DNA of 64,000 bases from UJ101 sp047975265 (GTDB lineage: Bacteria; Bacteroidota; Bacteroidia; Flavobacteriales; UJ101): positions 1-64,000 of the forward strand of contig JBKEDE010000010.1 of the NCBI GenBank assembly GCA_047975265.1, given 5' to 3'. Below the pieces are notes generated by a model, which searched no databases, was not told the origin of the DNA, and saw nothing but the letters and a program-made list of their open reading frames with translations. The number at the start of each line of letters is the position of its first letter. Within the stretch, counting starts at the first letter, position 1. The translations under genes were made by a program, and so were the position numbers. Below, one piece after another: positions 34,933-43,087 of the stretch.

Positions 34933-36105
34933 GTGATAAAAATCAAAACCAAATATTCTCTTTTTAATTTTTTTTTAGTTATAGCTGTTGTATTTAACAT
35001 TGCTTTGCCTAAGGGAGGAATTGCCATTTATGGTATTCCTATCACGTGGGGGTATATTTTCTTAGGAATACTGATTTTTTTAGCCGGCTTGAAATTCTTA
35101 AGAAAAGAAAAAATGGCTATATTTAATATTAAATCCTATGTACTTACAATACCTTTTAGTTTATATTTTATTATTTATTTACTGTATTTAGACAAGTACT
35201 CTCTGGGTATAGGGTTCTTAATATCTTCCGTGTTGAGTTTTATTTTTTTTCCGTTTGTGTTTATTATTTTATTTGAAAGGTGGAATAAATGGATCGTATT
35301 AAGATTTGATTTTTTCCATAAGATAATATTGCATTCTATTTTATTTTTATCAATATTTGGGCTATTTCAATTTTTGTATAAAATAAATACAGGTGAAGAT
35401 TTTGAAATTGCTTATTTAACTGTTAATGCAAAAGACTTTGGGTTATTACAATTTAAAAATAATGACAGAGGAGATAGTATTTTTAAATTATTTTCAACCT
35501 ATAATAACGGGAATATTTTTGGGGTTTGTATGTTGTTTTTGCTTCCGTTTACTAAAAAACATAAATGGCATAAAATATTACTGAAATTAGTGATGATTTT
35601 AACTTTATCCAGAACAGTATGGGCAGGATTAATACTGTATGAAATCATAACCCATAGGAGAGATATAATTAAAATAATAATAGGAGGAGCATTAATGTTT
35701 ATCTTATTAGTTTTAGTAATGACATTCATTTTAGATAAAAATATAATGTATCTTTTTGATCCAACTTTAAACGGTAGATTAGATGGGACATTTTTTGAAA
35801 AAATACATTTGTTCTTTTTTGAAAAAGATTTTTTTGGAATATCAGAAATGTTATATAAAAGTATCGTAGAACAAATGGGAGTTGTTGGAATTATATTATT
35901 TGTTATTCAAGTATTTTCTCCTTTAGTTATAAATTATATTTATAAATTGTCAAAATATCAAAATGAATACCTAAATCAACTACGTGTGGGTATAATAACC
36001 TATTTGATAGTTGCTTTTATAGATGGAGCATACTTGCTTATTCCGGTTAGTTTATTTCTATGGTTTTTTAACGGACTTATATTAACTAATCAAAAATATG
36101 AATAA
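34933..36105 (+). CDS. Polysaccharide polymerase-type membrane protein (Wzy candidate)
   Basis: A 390-residue protein with about ten transmembrane segments and a long central periplasmic loop (residues about 140-190, NTGEDFEIAYLTVNAKDFG). This layout fits Wzy polymerases, whose sequences are too variable for a firm call. A segment LSRTVWAGLILYEI resembles the SRT/S-type motif of Wzy/WaaL proteins. The start is GTG at 34933. Its end overlaps the next polymerase/ligase-like gene by 8 bases. Confidence 0.62.
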   Translation: MIKIKTKYSLFNFFLVIAVVFNIALPKGGIAIYGIPITWGYIFLGILIFLAGLKFLRKEKMAIFNIKSYVLTIPFSLYFIIYLLYLDKYSLGIGFLISSVLSFIFFPFVFIILFERWNKWIVLRFDFFHKIILHSILFLSIFGLFQFLYKINTGEDFEIAYLTVNAKDFGLLQFKNNDRGDSIFKLFSTYNNGNIFGVCMLFLLPFTKKHKWHKILLKLVMILTLSRTVWAGLILYEIITHRRDIIKIIIGGALMFILLVLVMTFILDKNIMYLFDPTLNGRLDGTFFEKIHLFFFEKDFFGISEMLYKSIVEQMGVVGIILFVIQVFSPLVINYIYKLSKYQNEYLNQLRVGIITYLIVAFIDGAYLLIPVSLFLWFFNGLILTNQKYE

Positions 36106-37303
36106 ATTAAGGTTGATAATACTTGCATTAGCAATTACAAGTCCTATAGAAAAAGTAGGATATATATTGTTATTTGTTTTTTTAAGTATAGAGATTTATA
36201 ATTGGATTAAGCAAAAGAATAATTTTAATTATATAAACATTAAAAAAGGGATTTTTCACCCTATAAGCATGTTGTTTTTTGCAATGTTAATACTTATTAA
36301 ACTTAGAAATCCGATAGGACCTTGGGATAGAGATTTGTCTCTTATATTATTTCCCCTGATTTTTTCAATAAATCCTTTAAAAAAAACAGATAAAATTTAT
36401 TTTTTTAAAAGTTATATTTATTCATTGGCTATAATGCTTTTGTTATTGTTGATTCATGAATTCATCCAAGAAGTTTATTTTGAAAATTATGTTAATCTAT
36501 GGAAGTTAAGTGAATATTATAATCATAATAAAATTTTATATTTCATTCATTCTGTTTCTGAAAGAATTGATTTTCACCATATTTACTTCTCTTTATATTT
36601 ATTAGTAGGTTTTGTAATTGGATTTTATCTTTTAGACGAAGGCTTTGTATATAAGAAAAATGAAAAAATAGCACTAAAGCTAATACTCTTATTTTTTCTT
36701 ATTTTTTCCTTTTTATCATTGTCAAGAATGACGATAATTTGTTTTATATTATTCGGGATTGCTTTTCTGATCAAATATATATTAAAAAACAAAAAGAAAA
36801 TAAAAAGCACACTGATTTTAACATTACTTTTTGTAGGAGTATTAATGTTGTGTTTTAATATAAAAGGTAAGTTGTATAATCGTTTTAAAAATATACCTCA
36901 AGACCCAAGAGTAGAGCTTTTTATTACTTCTATAAAACTTTCTAAAGAATCTCCGCTTATAGGTCACGGATATAAAAAAGCCAGTAATCTATTGCAGTTA
37001 AAACAAAAAGGGAACATACCTATTTATAATAATTCTCATAATCAATATTTAGATTTTTTATTAAGTGGAGGAATAATTATGATCATAGTTTTTGCAGGTA
37101 TAAATAGTTGTCTTTTTAGAAATTTTAAAAGACAAAAAGTTTATATTGCACTGATTCTACAAATTATTTTTTTAATTCAAATAATGTCAGAATCATTATT
37201 GTACAGGTATAGAGGTATTATTTTATATGCAGTATTTATGGCTATTTTTTATAAAAATAACTATGAAATAAGAAAACAGAAGAATTTGAAAGTAAATTTA
37301 TAA
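36098..37303 (+). CDS. O-antigen ligase / polymerase family protein (Wzy_C)
   Basis: A 401-residue membrane protein with about ten segments and the Wzy_C/WaaL signature: FLSLSRMTIICFILFGIAF, then a large loop with ELFITSIKLSKESPLIGHGY and the conserved NSHNQYLDFLLSGG. The His in NSHN is the residue typical of O-antigen ligases. It could be the ligase that joins polymer to lipid A core, or a second polymerase. It directly overlaps the preceding Wzy-like gene. A 52-base gap separates it from the GT4 gene. Confidence 0.7.
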   Translation: MNKLRLIILALAITSPIEKVGYILLFVFLSIEIYNWIKQKNNFNYINIKKGIFHPISMLFFAMLILIKLRNPIGPWDRDLSLILFPLIFSINPLKKTDKIYFFKSYIYSLAIMLLLLLIHEFIQEVYFENYVNLWKLSEYYNHNKILYFIHSVSERIDFHHIYFSLYLLVGFVIGFYLLDEGFVYKKNEKIALKLILLFFLIFSFLSLSRMTIICFILFGIAFLIKYILKNKKKIKSTLILTLLFVGVLMLCFNIKGKLYNRFKNIPQDPRVELFITSIKLSKESPLIGHGYKKASNLLQLKQKGNIPIYNNSHNQYLDFLLSGGIIMIIVFAGINSCLFRNFKRQKVYIALILQIIFLIQIMSESLLYRYRGIILYAVFMAIFYKNNYEIRKQKNLKVNL

Positions 37304-37355
37304 ATATGTAGCAAGGGTTTTATATATTTTAACACATAAAATTAAGTTTTATTAT

Positions 37356-38474
37356 ATGAAAAAAGCATTAGTTCATGATTGGTATTATGTAAATGGTGGG
37401 GCAGAAAAAGTAATACAGTCATTTAATAATATTTGGAATGATTTTGAACATTATGCATTAGTAGATTTTTTATCAGAGAAGGATAAAAATACTATATTGG
37501 GAGATAAAAAAATAAGTACAAGTTTTATTCAAAAATTACCAACAGCAAAATCTAATCATCGTAAATTCTTACAATTATTTCCATATGCTATAGAACAATT
37601 CAATTTAAGTGAATATGACTTAGTTTTAAGTTCTTCAGCATCAATCGCAAAAGGGGTATTAACAAATCAAAATCAATTACATATTTGTTATTGCCATTCA
37701 CCAATGCGTTATGCATGGGATTTATATCATCAATATTTAGAAGAGGCAAACCTAAAAAAGGGAATGAAATCTCTTTATGCAAAATACGTACTTCATAAAA
37801 TACGACTTTGGGATTTAGCTACTGTTAATAGAGTTGATTTATTTATTGCAAACTCCAAATATATTGCAAAACGAATCAAAAAAATATACAATAGAGAATC
37901 AAAAGTGATTTATCCACCCGTAGACATAAATTCTTTTTCTTTAGAAACAAAAAAAGAAGACTATTATTTTACTGCTTCTCGAATGGTCTCCTACAAAAAA
38001 ATTGAACTTATAGTTAAAGCATTCAACAAAATGCCATCAAAAAAATTAATAGTATCTGGAGATGGTCCTGAATTTGAAAGAATTAAAAAAATTACAAATA
38101 CAAATATTGAATTATTAGGTTTTGTAGAAAGTGAGGTCTTAATAAATTACATGAAAAAAGCAAAAGCTTTTGTTTTTGCTGCCGAAGAAGATTTTGGTAT
38201 TATCCCGGTAGAAGCACAAGCCTGTGGAACACCTGTAATAGCTTTTGGAAAGGGAGGGGTATTAGAAACAGTAATAGATAAAGTAACAGGAGTCTTTTTT
38301 TATAAACAAGAGGAGAAACACATTATAAATGCAATTGATAAATTTGGAAGTTTAACTTTTGATTCTGAAGCTATAAGAAAACATACATTAAAATTTTCAA
38401 AAGAACGTTTTGAAAAAGAAATTAAAGAATTTGTAGAGGTAAAATATAAGGAGTTTAAAACCAGGAATTTATAG
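37356..38474 (+). CDS. Glycosyltransferase family 4
   Basis: A 372-residue GT-B protein. The first half has the opening KKALVHDWYYVNGGAEKVI and HICYCHSPMRYAWD, typical of WbaZ-type mannosyltransferases of O-antigen clusters. The second half has FTASRMVSYKKIELIVKAF and the retaining-GT4 motif AEEDFGIIPVEAQACGTPV with the E-x7-E donor-binding pair. Mannose transfer would fit the manA gene in the same locus, but this is inference. Confidence 0.87.
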   Translation: MKKALVHDWYYVNGGAEKVIQSFNNIWNDFEHYALVDFLSEKDKNTILGDKKISTSFIQKLPTAKSNHRKFLQLFPYAIEQFNLSEYDLVLSSSASIAKGVLTNQNQLHICYCHSPMRYAWDLYHQYLEEANLKKGMKSLYAKYVLHKIRLWDLATVNRVDLFIANSKYIAKRIKKIYNRESKVIYPPVDINSFSLETKKEDYYFTASRMVSYKKIELIVKAFNKMPSKKLIVSGDGPEFERIKKITNTNIELLGFVESEVLINYMKKAKAFVFAAEEDFGIIPVEAQACGTPVIAFGKGGVLETVIDKVTGVFFYKQEEKHIINAIDKFGSLTFDSEAIRKHTLKFSKERFEKEIKEFVEVKYKEFKTRNL

Positions 38475-38617
38475 AAAAAGCAATTACTTGTTGTTTAGCA
38501 GTAAAGATTATATTTTAGATTTCTCAGTAACATTTTATTATTTAATCCAAAGATTTCCCATAATAAAAAAGTTTTAACTAACTTTGAAGAAAGACTTTTA
38601 CGATTAAATAAAGAAGA

Positions 38618-40024
38618 TTGAAAAAAACCAGATACTCAAAATACATTCCATTCCTGCTGGTTGTTTTAGATTTAGGTATTATAAATCTGGGTATCTTTCT
38701 ATTGTTTTATTTTTTTGGAGAAATAGAATTAAAATCCCTTAAAGACATAGGGATAATTATACGCAATCATTACAAAGCCATTATTTTCTTAAATCTTTCT
38801 TGGTTAATAATCAGTAATTTTTCAACTATCTACAAGATATATCGTTACACAAGATATGTTTCCATTTTTAATAAAATATTAAAACAAATTATATTATTTT
38901 CATTGGTCGCAATTCCCTTAATTTCAGGCTTAGGAACTTTAAAAGAAAATACCGTATTTAACTATAAACTAACCTTGTTTTATATTTTGGTAATTAGCGT
39001 GTTTACATTCTTTTTTAGAAGTATTTTTGTCTATTTATTACAAATCTACCGTACAAGAGGAGGAAATTACCGGAATGTAGCGATTATCGGGTATAGCAAA
39101 TATGCCGAAAGACTGAGAAACTTCTTTAAAACCAATCCCAAATACGGCTATCAATTTATAGGATATTTTTCAGATGATAACATCAAAGATAAATTAGGAT
39201 CTAAAAATGATTACTTAGATTATGATTGCTCGGAATTAGACGAGATTTACTGCTCGATGGGTTCTTTAAGCGAAAAAAAAATAAGAAAAATCATTTCACA
39301 TTCCGATCAAGAATATGTTAAAGTAAAGTTTATACCCGATCAAGATACTTTTTTAACAACCAAATTAGGCGTAAGTTATTACGGATTTTTACCGGTCTTG
39401 TCCTTTAGAAAGTTAAAATTAGATCAACCCTTTTTTAAAACTTTAAAAAGAATCTTTGATATTATATTTTCTATGGGTGTAATGGTTTTTATATTATCAT
39501 GGTTAGTTCCTCTTATTTCTATCTTAATTAAAATAGAAAGTAAAGGCAAGATTTTTTTTAAACAAAAAAGGGTAGGATTGAAGGGAGAGTGTTTTTGGTG
39601 CTATAAATTCCGCTCTATGACTGTAAATAATGATGATGAAACCAAGCAGGCTACCAAAAATGATACACGAGTAACTAAAATAGGAGCTTTTATAAGAAAA
39701 ACAAGTATAGACGAATTACCGCAGTTTTTTAATGTATTAAAAGGAGAAATGTCAGTAGTCGGACCTCGCCCCCACATGGTTTCACATGATTATAACTTTA
39801 TAGATGAAGATAAACGCTACATCATCAGGCATCTGGTAAAACCAGGTGTAACAGGATTAGCTCAGGTAAAAGGATATAGAGGAGAAATTATTACGAAATC
39901 CGATATAAAAAATAGAACACGTATGGATGTTTTTTATGTTGAAAATTGGTCTTTTTTAATGGATTTAGAAATTGTTATGGAAACAACCTTAAATATTTTT
40001 AAAGGTGAAAAAAAAGCCTATTAA
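38618..40024 (+). CDS. Polyprenyl-phosphate sugar-1-phosphate transferase, WcaJ-like
   Basis: This is the enzyme that starts repeat-unit synthesis by moving a sugar phosphate onto undecaprenyl phosphate. The 468-residue protein has four or five N-terminal transmembrane helices, a CoA-binding-like middle domain (NVAIIGYSKYAERLR), a fifth helix (IFDIIFSMGVMVFILSW) and the catalytic bacterial sugar transferase domain: FKQKRVGLKGECFWCYKFRS, SIDELPQFFNVLKGEMSVVG, PRPHM and KPGVTGLAQ. The start is TTG at 38618 with AGAAG just upstream; no ATG is near. It closes the polysaccharide locus. Confidence 0.92.
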   Translation: MKKTRYSKYIPFLLVVLDLGIINLGIFLLFYFFGEIELKSLKDIGIIIRNHYKAIIFLNLSWLIISNFSTIYKIYRYTRYVSIFNKILKQIILFSLVAIPLISGLGTLKENTVFNYKLTLFYILVISVFTFFFRSIFVYLLQIYRTRGGNYRNVAIIGYSKYAERLRNFFKTNPKYGYQFIGYFSDDNIKDKLGSKNDYLDYDCSELDEIYCSMGSLSEKKIRKIISHSDQEYVKVKFIPDQDTFLTTKLGVSYYGFLPVLSFRKLKLDQPFFKTLKRIFDIIFSMGVMVFILSWLVPLISILIKIESKGKIFFKQKRVGLKGECFWCYKFRSMTVNNDDETKQATKNDTRVTKIGAFIRKTSIDELPQFFNVLKGEMSVVGPRPHMVSHDYNFIDEDKRYIIRHLVKPGVTGLAQVKGYRGEIITKSDIKNRTRMDVFYVENWSFLMDLEIVMETTLNIFKGEKKAY

Positions 40025-40111
40025 ATTGAATTTTGTAAAGATTTAGCTTTTATACACAAAGTTCTGATTTAATAAAATAGTTTTTTAAAACCTTACGATA
40101 AAAATAAAAGC

Positions 40112-40142
40112 TTTTCTTTTGAAGAATATAATCCTATATTTG
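40112..40142 (+). promoter_or_regulatory. dnaX promoter TTTT-N19-TATATTTG
   Basis: TATATTTG at 40135-40142 is a perfect -7 box. At 19 bases upstream lies TTTT (one mismatch to TTTG). The dnaX ATG is 22 bases downstream. Confidence 0.6.
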
Positions 40143-40163
40143 TGATGTGATAAGTTAATTTTC

Positions 40164-41836
40164 ATGGAAAGTTTCATTGTATCAGCCCGAAAATACCGCC
40201 CAAAAGAATTTTCTGATGTAGTAGGTCAGAAAGCCATTACAGACACTTTGGTACAATCCATAGAAAACAACCATCTGGCTCAAGCACTGTTGTTTTGTGG
40301 TCCCAGAGGAGTAGGAAAGACAACTTGTGCCCGAATTTTAGCACGGAAAATTAATGAAGAAATTAATACTTCAGAAGATGAAGATTTTGCGTTTAATATA
40401 TTTGAATTAGATGCCGCTTCTAATAATTCGGTAGATGACATTCGGAATTTGATTGAACAAGTTCGTTTTGCACCTCAACAAGGTAAATACAAAGTGTACA
40501 TTATTGACGAAGTACACATGCTTTCACAAGCAGCTTTCAATGCTTTTTTGAAAACGTTGGAAGAGCCACCGGCACACGCTATTTTTATTTTAGCAACAAC
40601 CGAAAAACATAAAATTATACCAACCATTTTATCGCGTTGCCAAATCTATGATTTTAAACGGATTTCAGTTTCACGTATTAAAAACCACTTGGAAAAGATT
40701 TGCAAAGACCAAAATATAACTGCCGAAGATGATGCTTTGCATTTAATTGCTCAAAAAGCAGATGGAGCTTTACGTGATGCACTTTCTATTTTTGACCAGA
40801 TGGTTTCTTTTTCAGGAAATAATTTAACGACTGAAAATGTTTCCGAAAATCTGAATATTTTAGACTATGATTCTTATTTTAAGGTAATTGACCTTGCTTT
40901 GGAAAATAAAATTCAAGAAATATTATTGGCATATAATTCCATTATCAATAAAGGTTTTGACGGGCATTTATTTATCGCAGGTTTAGCAGCTCATTGCAGA
41001 GATCTGTTGGTTGCCAAAGATCCACAAACCGTTTCACTATTGGAAGTAGGAGAAAATACACGCCAAAAATATTTGGATCAGTCTCAAAAAGCACCCTTAC
41101 CATTTTTGATGAATGCATTGGAAATTTGTTCTCAGGCTGATATTGCATATCGGGCGAGTAAAAACCAGCGTTTGACTGTGGAAATTGCCTTAATGCAACT
41201 GGCTTCATTAACCACAAATCACGAGGGACTAAAAAAAAAAGATTTAAAATAATTCCTCCACTTCAAAAATCAGTTACTTCCAAAGAGGAATATCTTTCAT
41301 CTGAAACAAGTGAGAAAAAAGATTATGTTGAGAAAATACAATCGGCATCTTCAACAACCACTTCAAAAATAAATGTCCGACGACGATCAGCCTTAAGTAT
41401 TAAATCGGCAATGGAAGCCAAGGAAGAAATTGTAAAACTTCAAAAAGACACCGAAGATCTTCCTAAAGATAAATTTGAACAATCACAGGTGGAAACTCTT
41501 TGGAAAGAATATTTGGATGAGTTAAAAAAATCAGATGATTTTGTGATTTTTAATGCTTTAAACCATGTGAAAGTAGTGTTAAAAGAAGAGTCTGAATTGT
41601 GGTTTCATGTAACGTCTAATGCGACTTTAGAGGAGTTTAACAAACAACGAAATACAATTAATTATAAATTTAAACATGGGTTGAACAATCATTTTATTCA
41701 GCTAAAAACAAAAATAGTAGCCATAGAATCGGGAAAGATATTGTATAATCCTAAAGAAAAATATGAATATTTAGTCAAGAAAAATCCTAATTTAGAGGTT
41801 TTACGTAAAAATTTAGATTTAGATATATATGATTAA
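40164..41836 (+). CDS. dnaX: DNA polymerase III gamma/tau subunit, joined across a -1 frame change
   Basis: The clamp-loader ATPase. The zero frame gives a 362-residue product (40164-41252) with Walker A CGPRGVGKTT at about 45-54, Walker B VYIIDEVHM, sensor LATTEKHKI and SRC arginine finger region. It lacks the three clustered Cys of the E. coli zinc module. It stops just past a run of ten A (41231-41240). From 41240 the -1 frame stays open through VRRRSALSIKSAMEAKEE to a stop at 41836, giving a tau-like protein of about 557 residues. The tail overlaps the following gene. Either slippage makes both gamma and tau, or the A-run is miscounted. Confidence 0.85.
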
Positions 41837-42671
41837 TTATTCCTTTAAAAAAATAGCAACAGCAATCGCTTTTTCACCTCGTTTAAAGGCTAATCTGAAC
41901 GAATCCGTTCGTATTGCCAAGAAATTAGACGCTACATTGGTACTGATTCATATCGGAATAAAAACATCGGAAAAAGAAAATACAATTCAACAGTTTTTGA
42001 AGGACTTGACGTTTGAAGCCAATTTGGAAATTATTTGGAAAGAAGGTAAACCTGAAGAAGTAATCGCTTCAACCACAAAGGAATTAGGCGTAGATTTGTT
42101 GATTGCAGGAGCATTAATTAACGAAACGTTGTACCGTTATTATGTGGGATCCATTGCCAGAAAACTTACACGAACCGTAAAATGCTCATTGTTGTTATTG
42201 ACCAATCCGTCAGAAAAAGAACGACTTTTAGATAAAGTAGTCATCAACGGAATTGAAAATCCTAAAACGGCTAATACAATTAAAGTGGGGGTCGAATTTT
42301 TAAAAAAAATAGGCTCTAAAAATCTGCATATAGTAGAAGAAGTTAATCCTAAATTAATAAAAATAACGGCAAAAGATAGTAAAACAATTAAAAAAGCAGA
42401 AGTCATTCGTGATCGGATTCGTAAACGGGAAAAACAACGGGTTAAAGAATTATTAAAAAAAATTGATATTGGGAGTTTACGAATTGAAAGTAAAGTTATA
42501 TTCGGAAAATCAGGTTATTCCGTAGGGCATTATGCCCAAAGTATAAAAGCAGATTTACTAATTATGAATTCTTCGGATAAAAGAATGTCTGTTTTTGATC
42601 GAATTTTCAAACACGATATAGAATATATCCTCTCTGATTTACCTTGTGATTTACTTATTGTTAAAGAGTAA
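41829..42671 (+). CDS. Universal stress protein, tandem UspA domains
   Basis: A 280-residue cytoplasmic protein with two UspA-like halves. The first opens FKKIATAIAFSPRLKANLNESVRIAKKLDATLVLIHI, then VDLLIAGAL and GSIARKLTRTVKCSLLLL, matching the G-x2-G-x9-G-S/T end of the fold. The second repeats the pattern with KADLLIMNSSDKRM and SDLPCDLLIVKE. Such proteins respond to stress and often bind ATP; the role here is unknown. Its start overlaps the dnaX frame-shifted tail by 8 bases. Confidence 0.8.
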   Translation: MINYSFKKIATAIAFSPRLKANLNESVRIAKKLDATLVLIHIGIKTSEKENTIQQFLKDLTFEANLEIIWKEGKPEEVIASTTKELGVDLLIAGALINETLYRYYVGSIARKLTRTVKCSLLLLTNPSEKERLLDKVVINGIENPKTANTIKVGVEFLKKIGSKNLHIVEEVNPKLIKITAKDSKTIKKAEVIRDRIRKREKQRVKELLKKIDIGSLRIESKVIFGKSGYSVGHYAQSIKADLLIMNSSDKRMSVFDRIFKHDIEYILSDLPCDLLIVKE

Positions 42672-42731
42672 CTATATAAAAATAAACCCTGATAAAACCA
42701 ACGTTTTCTACTTTAATAATTTGAAAAAAGT

Positions 42732-42762
42732 TTTGTGAAAATAATTTTCTATACTATATTTG
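42732..42762 (+). promoter_or_regulatory. tRNA-Arg/Gly promoter TTTG-N19-TATATTTG
   Basis: TTTG at 42732-42735 and TATATTTG at 42755-42762 are 19 bases apart; the tRNA-Arg begins 19 bases after the -7 box. The layout is identical to the tRNA-Lys promoter. Confidence 0.82.
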
Positions 42763-42780
42763 CAACCGCAAACAACGCAT

Positions 42781-42854
42781 GGCCACGTAGCTCAATTGGA
42801 TAGAGTACTTGATTACGGCTCAAGAGGTTGGGGGTTCGACTCCTCCCGTGGTCA
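42781..42854 (+). tRNA. trnR: tRNA-Arg (anticodon ACG)
   Basis: A 74-base cloverleaf: acceptor GGCCACG / CGTGGTC, anticodon stem CTTGA / TCAAG with loop TTACGGC (ACG), T arm GGGGTTCGACTCC, discriminator A. It is read with the tRNA-Gly 14 bases later. Confidence 0.96.
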
Positions 42855-42868
42855 CAATTGTTTAACAA

Positions 42869-42941
42869 GCGGGAATAGCTCAATTGGTAGAGCATCAGCC
42901 TTCCAAGCTGAATGTTGCGGGTTCGAGTCCCGTTTCCCGCT
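42869..42941 (+). tRNA. trnG: tRNA-Gly (anticodon TCC)
   Basis: A 73-base cloverleaf: acceptor GCGGGAA / TTCCCGC, anticodon stem TCAGC / GCTGA with loop CTTCCAA (TCC), T arm GGGTTCGAGTCCC, discriminator T. Confidence 0.96.
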
Positions 42942-43025
42942 CAAGAAAATGTTTACACAAGTAAAATTTTTAGGTTAAAAAAGATATTGGATTGTTGTTT
43001 TTTATATTTCTATAAATGTTCATAG

Positions 43026-43070
43026 ATAATAAAACCTGTTGATAATTAGTTCGATAGGTTTTATTATTTT
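43026..43070. terminator. Bidirectional terminator between tRNA-Gly and the phosphohexomutase gene
   Basis: A 12-bp stem pairs 43026-43037 with 43056-43067 around an 18-base loop. T-rich sequence follows on the plus side and A/T on the other, so it can end both the tRNA unit and the leftward mutase unit. Confidence 0.65.
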
Positions 43071-43087
43071 AAAAAAGTCTTACCAAA

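Noticed and set aside
42760..42978. ORF of 72 residues across tRNA-Arg and tRNA-Gly
   Set aside because: The frame is the translation of two tRNA genes (DSSRGH, FESRFP type text) and is not a protein.
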